This document shows positions 44,201 through 53,808 of a stretch of DNA of 64,000 bases, piece after piece (within the stretch, counting starts at the first letter, position 1; each line of letters starts with the position of its first letter). The notes beneath the pieces are model-generated. The model was not told where the DNA came from and ran no database searches. It was given only the letters and a program-made list of their open reading frames with translations. Location: positions 298,228 through 362,227 of the forward strand of contig NZ_JAAFZU010000001.1 of assembly GCF_018263905.1 (NCBI RefSeq), read 5' to 3'. The DNA is from Loktanella sp. SALINAS62 (GTDB lineage: Bacteria; Pseudomonadota; Alphaproteobacteria; Rhodobacterales; Rhodobacteraceae). The translations under genes and the position numbers were made by a program.

Positions 44201-46333
44201 ATGAGCAAGAATCGCAAAACCTCTCGGCCCTTGGTGGCGGAACGCAGGCAAACCCGAAAGCAGGCATCGACCCCCAAAAGGGGCCGCGCAACGCGCAGCC
44301 GCGCCAAAACCAGACGCCCACGCGGGCTGGTTGGCTGGTTGCTGTTCCCGTTTGTCTGGGTGTTCCGGCTGATCCTGCGCCTGATGATCGTCATCGGGAT
44401 CGCCGGGGCGGTCACACTGGGCGTGGTCGTCTGGTATTTCGCGCAACAGATGCCGCCCGTCGCAGACATGGTGGACGGGCGCACGCGTGGATCGGTCACG
44501 TTGCTGGATCGCAACGGCGATGTCTTTGCCTGGCGGGGCGATCAATATGGCGGGATGGTCACCGCACAAGAGGTGTCCGGCTACCTGCACGATGCGATCG
44601 TGGCGACCGAAGACCGCAGGTTCTATAGCCATTTCGGGATTAGTCCGCGCGGCGTGGCCAGCGCCATCCGGATCAACCTGCGCGAAGGCCGCGGGCCACT
44701 GTCGGGCAACGGCGGATCGACGATCACGCAGCAAACGGCAAAACTGTTGTGTCTGGGCGTCCCCTATGACCCCGACACATGGAAAAACGAACGCGAATAC
44801 GAAGCCGACTGCCGCCGCACGACGATCCAGCGCAAGATCAGGGAAGCGATCTATGCCATGGGCATGGAAGCCGCCTATTCCAAAGAAGAAATCCTGTCGA
44901 TCTACATCAACCGCGCTTATCTGGGCGAAGGCGCGCGCGGGTTCGAAGCCGCCGCACAGCGGTATTTCGGCAAATCTGCCCGTGCTGTCGATCCGGCAGA
45001 AGCCGCCATGCTGGCGGGCCTGCTGAAAGCGCCGTCGTCCTATGCGCCGACCAGCAACATGGGGCGCGCCGTGGACCGGGCGGCAGTGGTCATAAGCCTG
45101 ATGGAAGAACAGGGCTACATCACCCCCGAACAGGCGCGCGATGCGCTGGAAAATCCCGCGACGCTGTCACAGGCGGCACAGGCGCGGGCGGGCGGATATT
45201 TCGCGGACTGGGTCATGAGCCAGGGTCCGGATTTCTTTACCCGCAACACGACAGAAGATGTCGTGATCCGCACCACGTTGGATCAGGGCATCCAGACGGC
45301 GGCGGAAACGGCGTTGTTGTCGGTGTTTGACAGCAAGCTGTCAGAGGGGTCCAACGTCGAAGCCGCCGTTCTGGTGATGAGCGCGGACGGTGCCGTGCGC
45401 GCCATGGTCGGCGGACGCGACGTGCGGGCGCAAAGCGCGTTCAACCGCGCAACGCAGGCCCAGCGGCAGACCGGGTCGGCGTTCAAGCCGTTCATCTATG
45501 CCACCGCACTGGATCTGGGATTTTCGCCCAATGACCTGATCGACGATGCACCGTTGACGATTACCGTGCCGGGATCAGGCCCGTGGCGGCCCGACAACTA
45601 TGACAGGGAATTCAAGGGGCCGGTGACACTGACGCAGGCGCTGTACGAAAGCCGCAACATCCCGGCCGTCGTCCTGTCCGAAGAAGTGGGCCGCGAACTG
45701 GTAAGCACCGTGGCATCCGGTTTCGGCATCGACAGCGAGCTTGCTGCAGGACCGGCGCTGGCGCTGGGTGTGTCCGAAAGCACGCTGGTCGAAATGAGCG
45801 GCGCCTACGCAGGCATTCTGAACGGCGGGTCGGCGGTGGAACCTTACGGCCTTGTAGATCTGCGGTTGCAGGGTGACGACGCGCCGCTGATGGATAATGT
45901 CGGCACCGGGATGCAGGAACGCGTCATTCAGGAACGCGCCGCACGGCAGCTGACCTATATGATGAATCAGGTCGTGGTGCGCGGCACCGGCACACGGGCA
46001 CAGATCGACGGCTGGGAACTGGCGGGCAAATCAGGCACGACAAACAGCCAACGCGATGCATGGTTCATCGGTTTCAACGCCGATTACGTGATCGGCGTCT
46101 GGATGGGTTACGACGACAACAGCCCGATGAAGGGCGTCACCGGCGGCGGTCTGCCCGCCGACATCTGGCGCGAAACCATGCGCCGCGTCGTGGCAGGGCA
46201 ACAGCCAAAACCGCTGCCGATGGATATTCCCGGACCGGCGCGCAACGACACGCTGTCCAGCACGGGGATCGTGGCGGATAGCCAGATCCTGAACGTGCTG
46301 GACAACATCTTGGGCGGTTTGGGCGGAAATTAA
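44201..46333 (+). CDS. Class A penicillin-binding protein (bifunctional transglycosylase/transpeptidase, PBP1A family)
   Basis: This is a 710-residue peptidoglycan synthase. The basic N-terminal tail (residues 1-45, rich in Lys/Arg) precedes a single membrane helix (VFRLILRLMIVIGIAGAV). The GT51 transglycosylase domain has VATEDRRFYSHFGI (catalytic Glu), NGGSTITQQTAKLL and RAYLGEGARGFEAAA. The transpeptidase domain has the SxxK motif TGSAFKPFIY, SRN (ESRNIPAV) and KTG-like KSGTTNSQRDAWF. ATG 44201 was chosen over the long upstream frame. The stop overlaps the next convergent gene. Confidence 0.94.
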   Translation: MSKNRKTSRPLVAERRQTRKQASTPKRGRATRSRAKTRRPRGLVGWLLFPFVWVFRLILRLMIVIGIAGAVTLGVVVWYFAQQMPPVADMVDGRTRGSVTLLDRNGDVFAWRGDQYGGMVTAQEVSGYLHDAIVATEDRRFYSHFGISPRGVASAIRINLREGRGPLSGNGGSTITQQTAKLLCLGVPYDPDTWKNEREYEADCRRTTIQRKIREAIYAMGMEAAYSKEEILSIYINRAYLGEGARGFEAAAQRYFGKSARAVDPAEAAMLAGLLKAPSSYAPTSNMGRAVDRAAVVISLMEEQGYITPEQARDALENPATLSQAAQARAGGYFADWVMSQGPDFFTRNTTEDVVIRTTLDQGIQTAAETALLSVFDSKLSEGSNVEAAVLVMSADGAVRAMVGGRDVRAQSAFNRATQAQRQTGSAFKPFIYATALDLGFSPNDLIDDAPLTITVPGSGPWRPDNYDREFKGPVTLTQALYESRNIPAVVLSEEVGRELVSTVASGFGIDSELAAGPALALGVSESTLVEMSGAYAGILNGGSAVEPYGLVDLRLQGDDAPLMDNVGTGMQERVIQERAARQLTYMMNQVVVRGTGTRAQIDGWELAGKSGTTNSQRDAWFIGFNADYVIGVWMGYDDNSPMKGVTGGGLPADIWRETMRRVVAGQQPKPLPMDIPGPARNDTLSSTGIVADSQILNVLDNILGGLGGN

Positions 46334-47256
46334 CCCAAAGGCTGCAAGTGGCCTTCCAGCGCGGAACGCAGGTGTTCGTGCTGGCTGGGCAGTTTCAGCG
46401 CCTCGCCCAGATGCGCGGTATCTTCGTCCCGGTCGAACCCCGGTTCGTTGGTCGCGATTTCGAACAGCACGCCGCCGGGGGTGCGGAAATAGATCGCCCA
46501 GAAATAATCGCGGTCGATCACCGGTGTGACGGCATGGCCTGTGTCGGTCAGCGCGCGCCGCACCGCAAGCTGGGCGGCGCGGTCTTCGACGGCAAATGCG
46601 ATGTGGTGGACCGAACCCGCACCTTGCTGTGCTTCGCGGACACCTGACGCCTGCGCAAGATCAATGGTGTCGGCGGGATTGCCGCCTTCGATCACGTAGC
46701 GGGTCACACCGTCGCGGGTGTCGGATTTCTGATACCCCATGAACGTCAGCAGTTCCGCCATGGCGCCCGTATCGGCCAGCCGCATCGTGGCACCCCGAAA
46801 ACCGCGGATCGCATGATCGGCGCCGACACCGTTCCCGGTCCAGGGATCACGGTTGTCGTCCGCACTTTCGGACAGCGCAAACGCTTCGCCATCATCGCTG
46901 CGGAAACTTAGGCGGCTTTCACCGAAATGATCGACGCGGGCCAGATCCTCTGCCCGGTCAGCCAGACGGTCGGCCCAGAAATCAAGCGACCCCTGCGGCA
47001 CGGCAAACACCGTTTCACCGACTTCGCCCGTGCCGGGCCTGCCGCGTGCCGCGCGGGCAAATGGAAAGTGGGTCATCACGGTGCCGGGCGTGCCCTGTTC
47101 GTCACCGTAATACAGGTGATAAACGTCCGGAGAGTCGAAATTGACGGTTTTTTTCACGCGGCGCAGACCCAGCGCATCTGTAAAGAACGCGTTGTTGCGG
47201 ACGGCGTCCGAGGCGATGGACGTCACGTGATGTAGGCCTTTGATCTGCGTGAGCAT
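46330..47256 (-). CDS. Ring-cleaving dioxygenase (VOC superfamily, MhqO/CatE-like)
   Basis: This 308-residue vicinal-oxygen-chelate protein carries two tandem VOC modules: GLHHVTSIASDAVRNNAFFT at the start and VHHIAFAVEDRAAQLAV in the second half. Metal ligands are the His in GLHHV, the His in VHHIA and a later Glu in FEIATNEPGF. Such enzymes cleave hydroquinones or catechols and are often involved in quinone detoxification. The ATG is preceded by a short gap from the otsA stop; function beyond family is unsure. Confidence 0.88.
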   Translation of the reverse strand: MLTQIKGLHHVTSIASDAVRNNAFFTDALGLRRVKKTVNFDSPDVYHLYYGDEQGTPGTVMTHFPFARAARGRPGTGEVGETVFAVPQGSLDFWADRLADRAEDLARVDHFGESRLSFRSDDGEAFALSESADDNRDPWTGNGVGADHAIRGFRGATMRLADTGAMAELLTFMGYQKSDTRDGVTRYVIEGGNPADTIDLAQASGVREAQQGAGSVHHIAFAVEDRAAQLAVRRALTDTGHAVTPVIDRDYFWAIYFRTPGGVLFEIATNEPGFDRDEDTAHLGEALKLPSQHEHLRSALEGHLQPLG

Positions 47257-47357
47257 GTTTTATGTCCTGTCTGATACGGTCAGACACACCTACACATCTT
47301 TCGTCCGAAATCATCCCTGCCCCGGCTGTCAGATTTTGTGCGTAAATGCACAACACG

Positions 47358-48734
47358 CTAGGTCAGGGCGGCGCGTTCCGTCGAAATGCGGGCCATCGTA
47401 TCAAGATAGGTCTGCGTCCAATGTGCGACATCGTTGCGAAATACGCCACGGGCAAGCGCTTCGTGTCGGTCCTGTCGTTCGTGCAGCGGCATCGCCAGCG
47501 CCTGTTTCAGCGCCTGTGCCATTTCCCCGATGTCATAAGGGTTCACGATCAGCGCAGAGGCCATCTGTTCCACCGCGCCCGCGAATTGCGACAGGATCAG
47601 CACACCGGGATCGGCAGGATCCTGTGCGGCGACGAATTCCTTGGCGACAAGGTTCATGCCATCGCAGAACGGTGTCACGAACCCGACATCCGCCGCACGG
47701 TAAAGCGCGGCCAGCGTGTCGCGCGGCACCGCGTGATGGATGTAGCGGATCGGTGTCCAGCCAAGGTCGGAATGTTCACCGTTCACCTTGCCTGCGGTGC
47801 CTTCCAGCGCGTCGCGGATCTGCTGGTAGGCATCGACGTCTTCACGCGTCGGCGGCGCGATTTGCAGCAGCGATGCGCGGGGTTCGTCCACGATCCGATT
47901 TTCAAGAAAGCGGCCAAACGCGCGAAACCTGTTGTCCAGCCCCTTTGAATAATCAAGCCGGTCCACACCGATGACAAGCCGTTCATCGGGTGCAAAATTC
48001 AGCAGGGACCGGCCATCGGTGCTTTGTGCCTCTTTCACAAAAGCATCGGCGTCGATCCCGATCGGAAAACTGCGGATTTCAAACCGGCGGTCATTCAGCG
48101 AAATCGACCCGTCACGCAGTTGTTCGGCACCGTTCAGACCACGGAACATTTCAAGCGCGGCTGCCACGTCGCGCTGAGTCTGAAGCCCGAACAGATCAAA
48201 ACTGGCCATCCAGCCCGCAAACAGATCACGCTGCGGCAAGGCCATCAGGTCATGGGTCGCGGGAAACGGAATGTGGTGAAAATAGCCGATGGTCGCGGTG
48301 ACACCTTCGGCGCGCAGACAGGCCGCGAGTGGTAGAAAATGGTAGTCGTGAATCCAGATATGGTCGTCCGGACGCAATTCTGGCGCCATCATCCGTGCAA
48401 GCCTGCGATTAACGCTGTCATAGACGTCGTAGTCGCCGGCATTCAGCGCCATCAGATCGGCGCGGCGGTGACACAGCGGCCAGAGCACAGAATTGGCGTA
48501 GCCAAGATAATATCCCTGCTGTTCCGCCGGGCTAAGATCAAAGGTGCGCATCTTATAGCCGTCGCCCGAAAGCTCTGCAAAGCTGTCTTCGGGGTCTTCG
48601 ACAATATCCCCCGATGTGCCGAACCACACGCCGCCGTTGTGTTTCAGGCAGTCATGCAACGCGACGACAAGGCCGCCAGACGGCGGGCCATCGGACGGCA
48701 CCCTGTTGGATACAACGATCAGTCGTCCCATCAT
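47358..48734 (-). CDS. otsA: Trehalose-6-phosphate synthase (OtsA)
   Basis: OtsA joins UDP-glucose and glucose 6-phosphate in trehalose synthesis. The 458-residue GT20 enzyme has [57 protein letters not shown] and [12 protein letters not shown]. It overlaps the otsB stop by four bases, so both are one operon. Trehalose serves as an osmolyte and stress protectant in marine Rhodobacteraceae. Confidence 0.95.
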   Translation of the reverse strand: MMGRLIVVSNRVPSDGPPSGGLVVALHDCLKHNGGVWFGTSGDIVEDPEDSFAELSGDGYKMRTFDLSPAEQQGYYLGYANSVLWPLCHRRADLMALNAGDYDVYDSVNRRLARMMAPELRPDDHIWIHDYHFLPLAACLRAEGVTATIGYFHHIPFPATHDLMALPQRDLFAGWMASFDLFGLQTQRDVAAALEMFRGLNGAEQLRDGSISLNDRRFEIRSFPIGIDADAFVKEAQSTDGRSLLNFAPDERLVIGVDRLDYSKGLDNRFRAFGRFLENRIVDEPRASLLQIAPPTREDVDAYQQIRDALEGTAGKVNGEHSDLGWTPIRYIHHAVPRDTLAALYRAADVGFVTPFCDGMNLVAKEFVAAQDPADPGVLILSQFAGAVEQMASALIVNPYDIGEMAQALKQALAMPLHERQDRHEALARGVFRNDVAHWTQTYLDTMARISTERAALT

Positions 48735-49465
48735 ACATCACCTGCAGACCAGATCCGCAGCAGCGCATGCAGTTCCGATGGCCCATCCAGACGATGCTGC
48801 GCGCTGGTATCGCCCGTGCCGATCTTGATGCAGACGCCGTTCATCTGGTGCGCCACGGCCATTGCTTCTTCGTCAGTGACATCGTCACCGATGACGACAG
48901 GACGGATCGTGTCGGGCTGGCCTTGCATCAGGTGCTGCACCGCTGCAGCTTTCGTCGCGTCTGCAGGGCGCATTTCCCAGGCCATTTTGGACGCATGCAG
49001 CACCAAATCGCCATGATCGTCGACAATATCTTGCAAAGCTGCTTTCACCTGATCGCCTTTCTGTGGCGTTGCCCTGTAGTGAACAACGGCCCCGGTGTCT
49101 TTGAGTTCCAGCAGAAGATCAGGATCGCTGTCGGTCAGCGACCGGGCACGGGCCTGCGCATCCGCGACAATATCGCTGCCAACAAGCCGGTGACGGCGCA
49201 GCGCACCGTCGATCCGCGCCTCTGCCCCGTGGGCACCAAAGATGTCACCGGGGAAATCGGGCAGGAACCGTTCGATCTGCGACACCTCTCGGCCGGATAC
49301 GATGGCCAGTCGCCCATTCAGGCGCTGGTGCAGATCGGCCAAGACCCCGTTCAGTTCATCAGGCACGACAATGCTGTCGGGTGTATCCGCCAAGCTGACA
49401 AGCGTGCCGTCGAAATCCAAAAACACATAAAGAGATCGCGGCAGAAGATTTGAAAGTTCAGTCAT
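48731..49465 (-). CDS. otsB: Trehalose-6-phosphate phosphatase (OtsB)
   Basis: OtsB dephosphorylates trehalose 6-phosphate. The 244-residue HAD phosphatase has the nucleophile motif VFLDFDGTLVSL near residue 15, SGREVSQIERFL, HGAEARIDG and the metal-binding VVIGDDVTDEEAM. ATG 49465 (MTELSN) is used; the in-frame extension to 49549 runs into the regulatory region. otsB is first, otsA second. A Crp-type regulator gene is divergent, 259 bases away. Confidence 0.94.
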   Translation of the reverse strand: MTELSNLLPRSLYVFLDFDGTLVSLADTPDSIVVPDELNGVLADLHQRLNGRLAIVSGREVSQIERFLPDFPGDIFGAHGAEARIDGALRRHRLVGSDIVADAQARARSLTDSDPDLLLELKDTGAVVHYRATPQKGDQVKAALQDIVDDHGDLVLHASKMAWEMRPADATKAAAVQHLMQGQPDTIRPVVIGDDVTDEEAMAVAHQMNGVCIKIGTGDTSAQHRLDGPSELHALLRIWSAGDV

Positions 49466-49724
49466 AACATTTGATATCCAGCTAAAGCACTTTTGGAACA
49501 ATGCACCCAATTCAAGCGATCTACTAGGCAATGATAAAGCAAAACACATGGCATTGCTTGGCTTGATGCTGACAACGCCGCGTCAGGAAACTTATGTTAA
49601 ATGATACATCAGTTTAAACTAGTTTATATTCGGGTTTTTATAAGACGCCTAAAACAGAATCAAGATACCCATCGACCATAACGCGGTGCTAACACTTGCG
49701 GACCTGTTTGAAGAGCGAAAGACG

Positions 49725-50456
49725 ATGAAAAAAACCAACCAAAGCGCATTCATGATGCGCATGTCGAAAATAACGGATCTGTCCGATTCGGATCATAGCG
49801 CACTGGCCTCGCTTGAAGACAATCCAAAGTCGTTGGGCAAGAGATCCGACATTTTCTGTCCAGAACACCCCGAAGACCGGATTGCGATTGTGCGGTCGGG
49901 TCTGGCCATCACCCGTATCACGTCGGGTTCCCAGACGACGATTGCCCAATTATTCATGGCGGGCGACGTCGTCGGCCTGTCAGAACTGGGATTTTCGCGC
50001 TCTCCATACTGCACGTCGATGCAGACCGATGGATCAGTCAGCCTGATTTCGCGGCGCAAGCTTGGCGAATTGGCGAAAACCAATCCGCAGGTCTTTGCAT
50101 TACTGCTGTCTATGGCCAGCCTGGATTCAGTCGCTTTGCTGGACAGGCTACATGCCGTTACGCGGTATTCCGCCGAAGACCGTCTGATGCACTTCCTTTT
50201 GACCGTCAAAAGCAAGACTGATCAGGTCAGTGAACAGGGGTCGGATCGTTTCCCGATGCCTTTATCGCAAAAGGAAATTGGCGACGTTCTGGGATTGACG
50301 GATATCTACGTCAATCGGTTGCTGCGCGGGTTGCAGAAAAGGGGTGTTCTGGAAATCTCACGCCCATATTTCCGTATTATTGACAAACCTCAGTGGATTT
50401 CACAGCTCAACTATAAAGACAGGTACGAATGTATCGATTTCAGCTGGGCTGTCTGA
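49725..50456 (+). CDS. Crp/Fnr family transcriptional regulator
   Basis: This 243-residue regulator has an N-terminal cyclic-nucleotide-binding-like domain (ERIAIV... GDVVGLSELGF) and a C-terminal Crp-type winged helix (SQKEIGDVLGLTDIYVNRLL and RGLQKRGVLEI). A single Cys in the N-terminus (DIFCPEHPED) excludes an FNR-type Fe-S cluster. Its divergent position beside otsB suggests it may regulate trehalose synthesis. The ATG at 49725 lacks a strong ribosome site; GTG 49686 is an alternative start. Confidence 0.88.
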   Translation: MKKTNQSAFMMRMSKITDLSDSDHSALASLEDNPKSLGKRSDIFCPEHPEDRIAIVRSGLAITRITSGSQTTIAQLFMAGDVVGLSELGFSRSPYCTSMQTDGSVSLISRRKLGELAKTNPQVFALLLSMASLDSVALLDRLHAVTRYSAEDRLMHFLLTVKSKTDQVSEQGSDRFPMPLSQKEIGDVLGLTDIYVNRLLRGLQKRGVLEISRPYFRIIDKPQWISQLNYKDRYECIDFSWAV

Positions 50457-50466
50457 AATCTACACC

Positions 50467-50503
50467 AAAAAAGGGCGCCGCGGATATCCGCGGCGCCCTT
50501 TTT
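50467..50503. terminator. Bidirectional terminator between the Crp-type gene and the stress operon
   Basis: A perfect inverted repeat GGGCGCCGCGGA/TCCGCGGCGCCC is flanked by six As and five Ts, so it should stop both convergent transcripts. Confidence 0.92.
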
Positions 50504-50520
50504 CATGTCTGAAATTCAGT

Positions 50521-51126
50521 TCAGTTTTTCGCGGCTTTTGTGGTTTTGGACTTTACGTCGGACGCAGACGTCTTGGCCTGCTCTTCGACTTTATGAGCAG
50601 CGTCCTTGGCCGCGTCGCTCGCATCATCCACGGCGGTTTTCGCGGCTTTTGCAGCGGTGTCTGTCACGTCCTTGACCGCGGTCTGCGCTTCGGATGTGGC
50701 CGTATTCATTGCGGCGCGGGCGCGCTGCGTTTCTTCATGAAAGATGCGTTCCGCTTCTTCCATCAGGGAATCGCGGTGCGATCCGAAGTACGTGTTTTCG
50801 GTCCGCGTTCTGGGCAACAGGGCGGCGACGGCGGCACCGACGGCAAAGGCAAGCGCGCCGATGATCAGCGGCTGGCGATCAAACAGATCGGACGCGGCAT
50901 CGCTGCCGCCCGACATCGCCTTGCGGGCGCTGCGCTGTGCCTCGACCGCACGCTGGCGCGCGTCGATCACGCGGGCACGCGCGGATTCCGACAGATGTTC
51001 GGTGCCTTCGGACAGGCGGTGCCGCAGATCTTCAAGCCGGGACTTTGACTGCTGTGACTGGCTGTCGGTGCCGCCAAACGCGGGTTGACCCGGCACCATT
51101 GCGGGGGTTGGGCGTGAATCGGTCAT
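50521..51126 (-). CDS. Hypothetical Ala/Lys-rich membrane protein (stress-type)
   Basis: This 201-residue protein has a hydrophobic helix around residues 88-105 (PLIIGALAFAVGAAVAALLP) flanked by long charged coiled segments. The C-terminal third is a low-complexity Ala/Lys/Asp/Thr helix resembling LEA-like or apolipoprotein repeats (TDTAAKAAKTAVDDASDAAK). Fourth of four genes in an operon of the YqjD/ElaB/holin kind. ATG overlaps the previous stop (ATGA). Probably a membrane-associated stress protein. Confidence 0.8.
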   Translation of the reverse strand: MTDSRPTPAMVPGQPAFGGTDSQSQQSKSRLEDLRHRLSEGTEHLSESARARVIDARQRAVEAQRSARKAMSGGSDAASDLFDRQPLIIGALAFAVGAAVAALLPRTRTENTYFGSHRDSLMEEAERIFHEETQRARAAMNTATSEAQTAVKDVTDTAAKAAKTAVDDASDAAKDAAHKVEEQAKTSASDVKSKTTKAAKN

Positions 51127-51713
51127 GTTGTGGTCCTTTCTGCGCTGCCTAAGGATCGGCGCGTCGTCAGTTCATCATCATCATCGCGCGCCCATGTGGG
51201 GCGCGGATCGTATGTCGGGGTCCGCTGCGCGTGCGCGGCGCCGCTGTCACGCGCCCACCGGTCGGCGTCCCGTTCCAGTTCGACCGCCGCCATGTCAGCA
51301 GGCGACGAATCGTAATCAGAGACTCCGCGCACGGGTCGCGCGGGTTGTGTCGGGGCATATCCCACACGGCGCACCGGTTTGGGTTTCATCACGCTGTAGG
51401 CCAGCCAAGCCAAACCCAGCCCCGTCAGCGCGATTGGCCACGGATTGTCGCGCGTCGTGCGGGACAAAGTGGTGCCCGCGCGCGATAGCTGGTCACGCAC
51501 TTCGGCGCCGACAACACCTGTGACTTCGAACACCTGTCCGCGCAATTGACGCTGGACATCGGTAATCTGTGACCGGACCTGAAGCCGGACTTCGTCCATT
51601 AGGCCATCAATCGTCAGACGATCCTGAAGCACGTCCAGATCGCGGGTCAGGCGTTCGCGTTCGGCCTCTATCTCTTTTTCGATCTGGGCCGGGGTGCGGT
51701 GATTAGCGGTCAT
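51123..51713 (-). CDS. DUF3618 protein
   Basis: This 196-residue protein has the DUF3618 start (RTPAQIEKEIEAERERLTRD and DVLQDRLTIDGLM), a single hydrophobic helix near residue 96-110 (WPIALTGLGLAWLAYSVMKP) and a disordered C-terminus. DUF3618 proteins occur with YqjD-like and holin-like genes in alphaproteobacteria. It overlaps the neighbour on each side by a few bases. Confidence 0.88.
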   Translation of the reverse strand: MTANHRTPAQIEKEIEAERERLTRDLDVLQDRLTIDGLMDEVRLQVRSQITDVQRQLRGQVFEVTGVVGAEVRDQLSRAGTTLSRTTRDNPWPIALTGLGLAWLAYSVMKPKPVRRVGYAPTQPARPVRGVSDYDSSPADMAAVELERDADRWARDSGAAHAQRTPTYDPRPTWARDDDDELTTRRSLGSAERTTT

Positions 51714-52104
51714 TGTAGGCCTCCTTCATCACGGCGGCGTCGCGTTTGACGTTGCGGGCCGCACGGCTGGGGGCAAGGCTGGACAGCTTAAGCCGTTTGA
51801 CACCGATGACGGCCAGAATGACCGCAAGGATCAGTGTCACGACACCGACGATCAGGGTCGCCATGATTTCAGCGACACCCGCCAGCACCAATGCGCTGAT
51901 TGCAGTCGTCACAAGCACGGACATCGCAATAAAGAACAGCACAAGCGCCACGACCAGAAGCCCCAGCGCACGCGTTGCGCGCTTGAGGTTTTCATCAACC
52001 TCGGCGCGGGCCAGATCGACCTCTTGCCGCAGTAGCGTGCCAATGCTGCCGAGAACGTCCGACAGCAACGACCCGGTGCTGCGTGGATCCTTGGTAGTCT
52101 GCAT
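51703..52104 (-). CDS. Phage-holin superfamily III-like membrane protein
   Basis: This 133-residue protein of the Phage_holin_3_6/YqjE family has the segment LGSIGTLLRQEVDLARAEVD typical of this group, followed by two adjacent transmembrane helices (LLVVALVLFFIAMSVLVTTA; IVGVVTLILAVILAVIG). Despite the name it is a chromosomal envelope protein, not a phage gene. It overlaps DUF3618 by 11 bases. Confidence 0.88.
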   Translation of the reverse strand: MQTTKDPRSTGSLLSDVLGSIGTLLRQEVDLARAEVDENLKRATRALGLLVVALVLFFIAMSVLVTTAISALVLAGVAEIMATLIVGVVTLILAVILAVIGVKRLKLSSLAPSRAARNVKRDAAVMKEAYNDR

Positions 52105-52106
52105 AC

Positions 52107-52595
52107 CTACCCCCGACCGACGATATCGTCGGGATCGGTGTCGCGGCCATAGGCCGTGCCGTATTCACCGTCGTTTTCCGACGATTTTACGAACCGGCTT
52201 AACGCGAACCCGGCCAGTGCGGCACCGGCAAGAAAGGTCAGCGGGTGGCGCCGGGCAAAGCTGCTGGCGTCATTGACGACCGTGCCCAGATCCTTGTTGC
52301 CGATGGTTTCGGACACGTCCGCCAGCGAATTGGCGATTTGGCCGAATGTGCGTTCCTGCGCGCTGCCATCGCGGCTTTCTTCGGCGGCGCGACGCAGAGC
52401 GGCGGCCACGTTGTTGACCTCTCCGGCGGCAGCGCTGCGTGCAGCACCGGCGCGGGCGTCAACTTCGGATTTGACGGTCTCGCGTGCATCGCTTGCAACG
52501 GACTTCGCCTTTTCCCGCACCTCGTCCACCACGCTTTTGGCATGGGACTTTGCGTCCTCGACGGCGTCGTTGATGTTTTCCTTGGCGTCGGCCAT
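52107..52595 (-). CDS. YqjD/ElaB-like membrane-anchored stress protein
   Basis: This 162-residue protein has a long charged N-terminal helix (MADAKENINDAVEDAKSHAK and similar repeats) and a C-terminal membrane helix (PLTFLAGAALAGFALSRFV), with FARRHPL before it. The layout matches YqjD/ElaB, which bind ribosomes at the membrane in stationary phase. First gene of the four-gene operon. AAGGATAAGAAC precedes the ATG. Confidence 0.82.
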   Translation of the reverse strand: MADAKENINDAVEDAKSHAKSVVDEVREKAKSVASDARETVKSEVDARAGAARSAAAGEVNNVAAALRRAAEESRDGSAQERTFGQIANSLADVSETIGNKDLGTVVNDASSFARRHPLTFLAGAALAGFALSRFVKSSENDGEYGTAYGRDTDPDDIVGRG

Positions 52596-52670
52596 GTTCT
52601 TATCCTTCTTCAGTCGCGGGGATGTTCGGCATGAGCGGAGACATCATCACGAAACTTTCATCGCTGGCCT

Positions 52671-52695
52671 AATGCCTGACACGCGAATTAGTTCC
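52671..52695 (-). promoter_or_regulatory. Possible general-stress (EcfG-type) promoter upstream of the YqjD-like operon
   Basis: On the minus strand GGAAC is followed after 16 bases by CATT, one mismatch from the GGAAC-N16-CGTT consensus. The -10 element is imperfect, and many Rhodobacterales lack EcfG, so this is tentative. Confidence 0.3.
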
Positions 52696-52742
52696 GGCGG
52701 TCTGCGACGGATTGTCCGAATCAAACGACGCGCGGGATTGGA

Positions 52743-53756
52743 TCAGTCGCCGTAGCCGTCGGGATTGCCGCGCTGCCACGCCCAGGCGCTGGCGGCCATG
52801 TCATCAAGCGAATGCGTGGCCTGCCACCCCAGTTCGTTGCGCGCACGGGTCGAATCCGCCTGCATGCGGGCAATGTCGCCCGCGCGGCGCGGCGCGATTG
52901 CCAATGGAATCGGGTGGCCGGACGCGGCACGGAATGCTGTCACCATCTGCAGCACGCTGTAGGACTGCCCGGTGCCGATGTTGAACACCCGCGCGCCGCT
53001 GATGGCGGCGGCATGATCCAGCGCCGCGACATGGGCGCGGGCCAGATCCACGACGTGGATGTAATCACGCTCTCCGGTGCCGTCGTCTGTGTCGTAATCG
53101 TCCCCGAACACCTGAAGCTGCGCACGTTTTCCGACGGCGACCTGCGCGATGAAGGGCATCAGATTGTTGGGGTAATCTGCCGGATCTTCGCCCATCCGCG
53201 CAGAGGCGTGGGCCCCGACCGGGTTGAAATAGCGCAAAAGCACGGCACTGGCACCGGGGGTCGCGGCCGCCCAGTCGGTCAGGACATGTTCGGCCATCAG
53301 CTTGGTCCGGCCATAAACCGACAAGGGGTTCGTGGGGTGCGCTTCGTCGTATGGCAGGTATTCGGGTTCACCGTACACCGTGGCAGAGCTGGAAAAGATG
53401 ATCCGCTTGCAGCCGTGGCGATCCATCGCGCGCAGCAGTGCCAATGTGCCGCTGACGTTGACATCGTAGTAATCGACCGGCTGGCGGCTGCTTTCACCGA
53501 CAGCCTTGAGCCCGGCAAAATGGATCACGGCATCGGGCGCGAAATCGGACATCGTATCGTCCAGCACCGATCCGTCACGCACATCACCAGTGACAAGGCT
53601 GATCTTGCCGTTGGTCAGGCTGCGGACGCGGTCAAGCACGACGGGTTTGGCGTTGGCGAAACTGTCCAGCACGCAAACCTCATGCGCCTGTCCCAACAGT
53701 TCAACCAGGGTATGGCTGCCGATATACCCCGCACCACCCGTAACCAGAACGCGCAT
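52743..53756 (-). CDS. galE: UDP-glucose 4-epimerase
   Basis: GalE interconverts UDP-glucose and UDP-galactose for cell-surface sugars. The 337-residue extended SDR has the NAD motif VTGGAGYIGSHTLVEL, VIHFAGLKAVGESS, SSATVYGEP (catalytic Ser), YGRTKLMAEHVL (Tyr-x3-Lys) and YFNPVGAH. The gene lies alone between the stress operon and the rhodanese gene, all on the minus strand. Confidence 0.96.
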   Translation of the reverse strand: MRVLVTGGAGYIGSHTLVELLGQAHEVCVLDSFANAKPVVLDRVRSLTNGKISLVTGDVRDGSVLDDTMSDFAPDAVIHFAGLKAVGESSRQPVDYYDVNVSGTLALLRAMDRHGCKRIIFSSSATVYGEPEYLPYDEAHPTNPLSVYGRTKLMAEHVLTDWAAATPGASAVLLRYFNPVGAHASARMGEDPADYPNNLMPFIAQVAVGKRAQLQVFGDDYDTDDGTGERDYIHVVDLARAHVAALDHAAAISGARVFNIGTGQSYSVLQMVTAFRAASGHPIPLAIAPRRAGDIARMQADSTRARNELGWQATHSLDDMAASAWAWQRGNPDGYGD

Positions 53757-53808
53757 AGATGACCCTTTCGTGATTTCAGGGGCGGTTTATGCGGTTGTCC
53801 GGGTCAGA

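Noticed and set aside
51703-52104. Prophage remnant because of the holin-like gene
   Set aside because: No other phage gene is present; the family is a common chromosomal membrane protein found with DUF3618 and YqjD-like genes.
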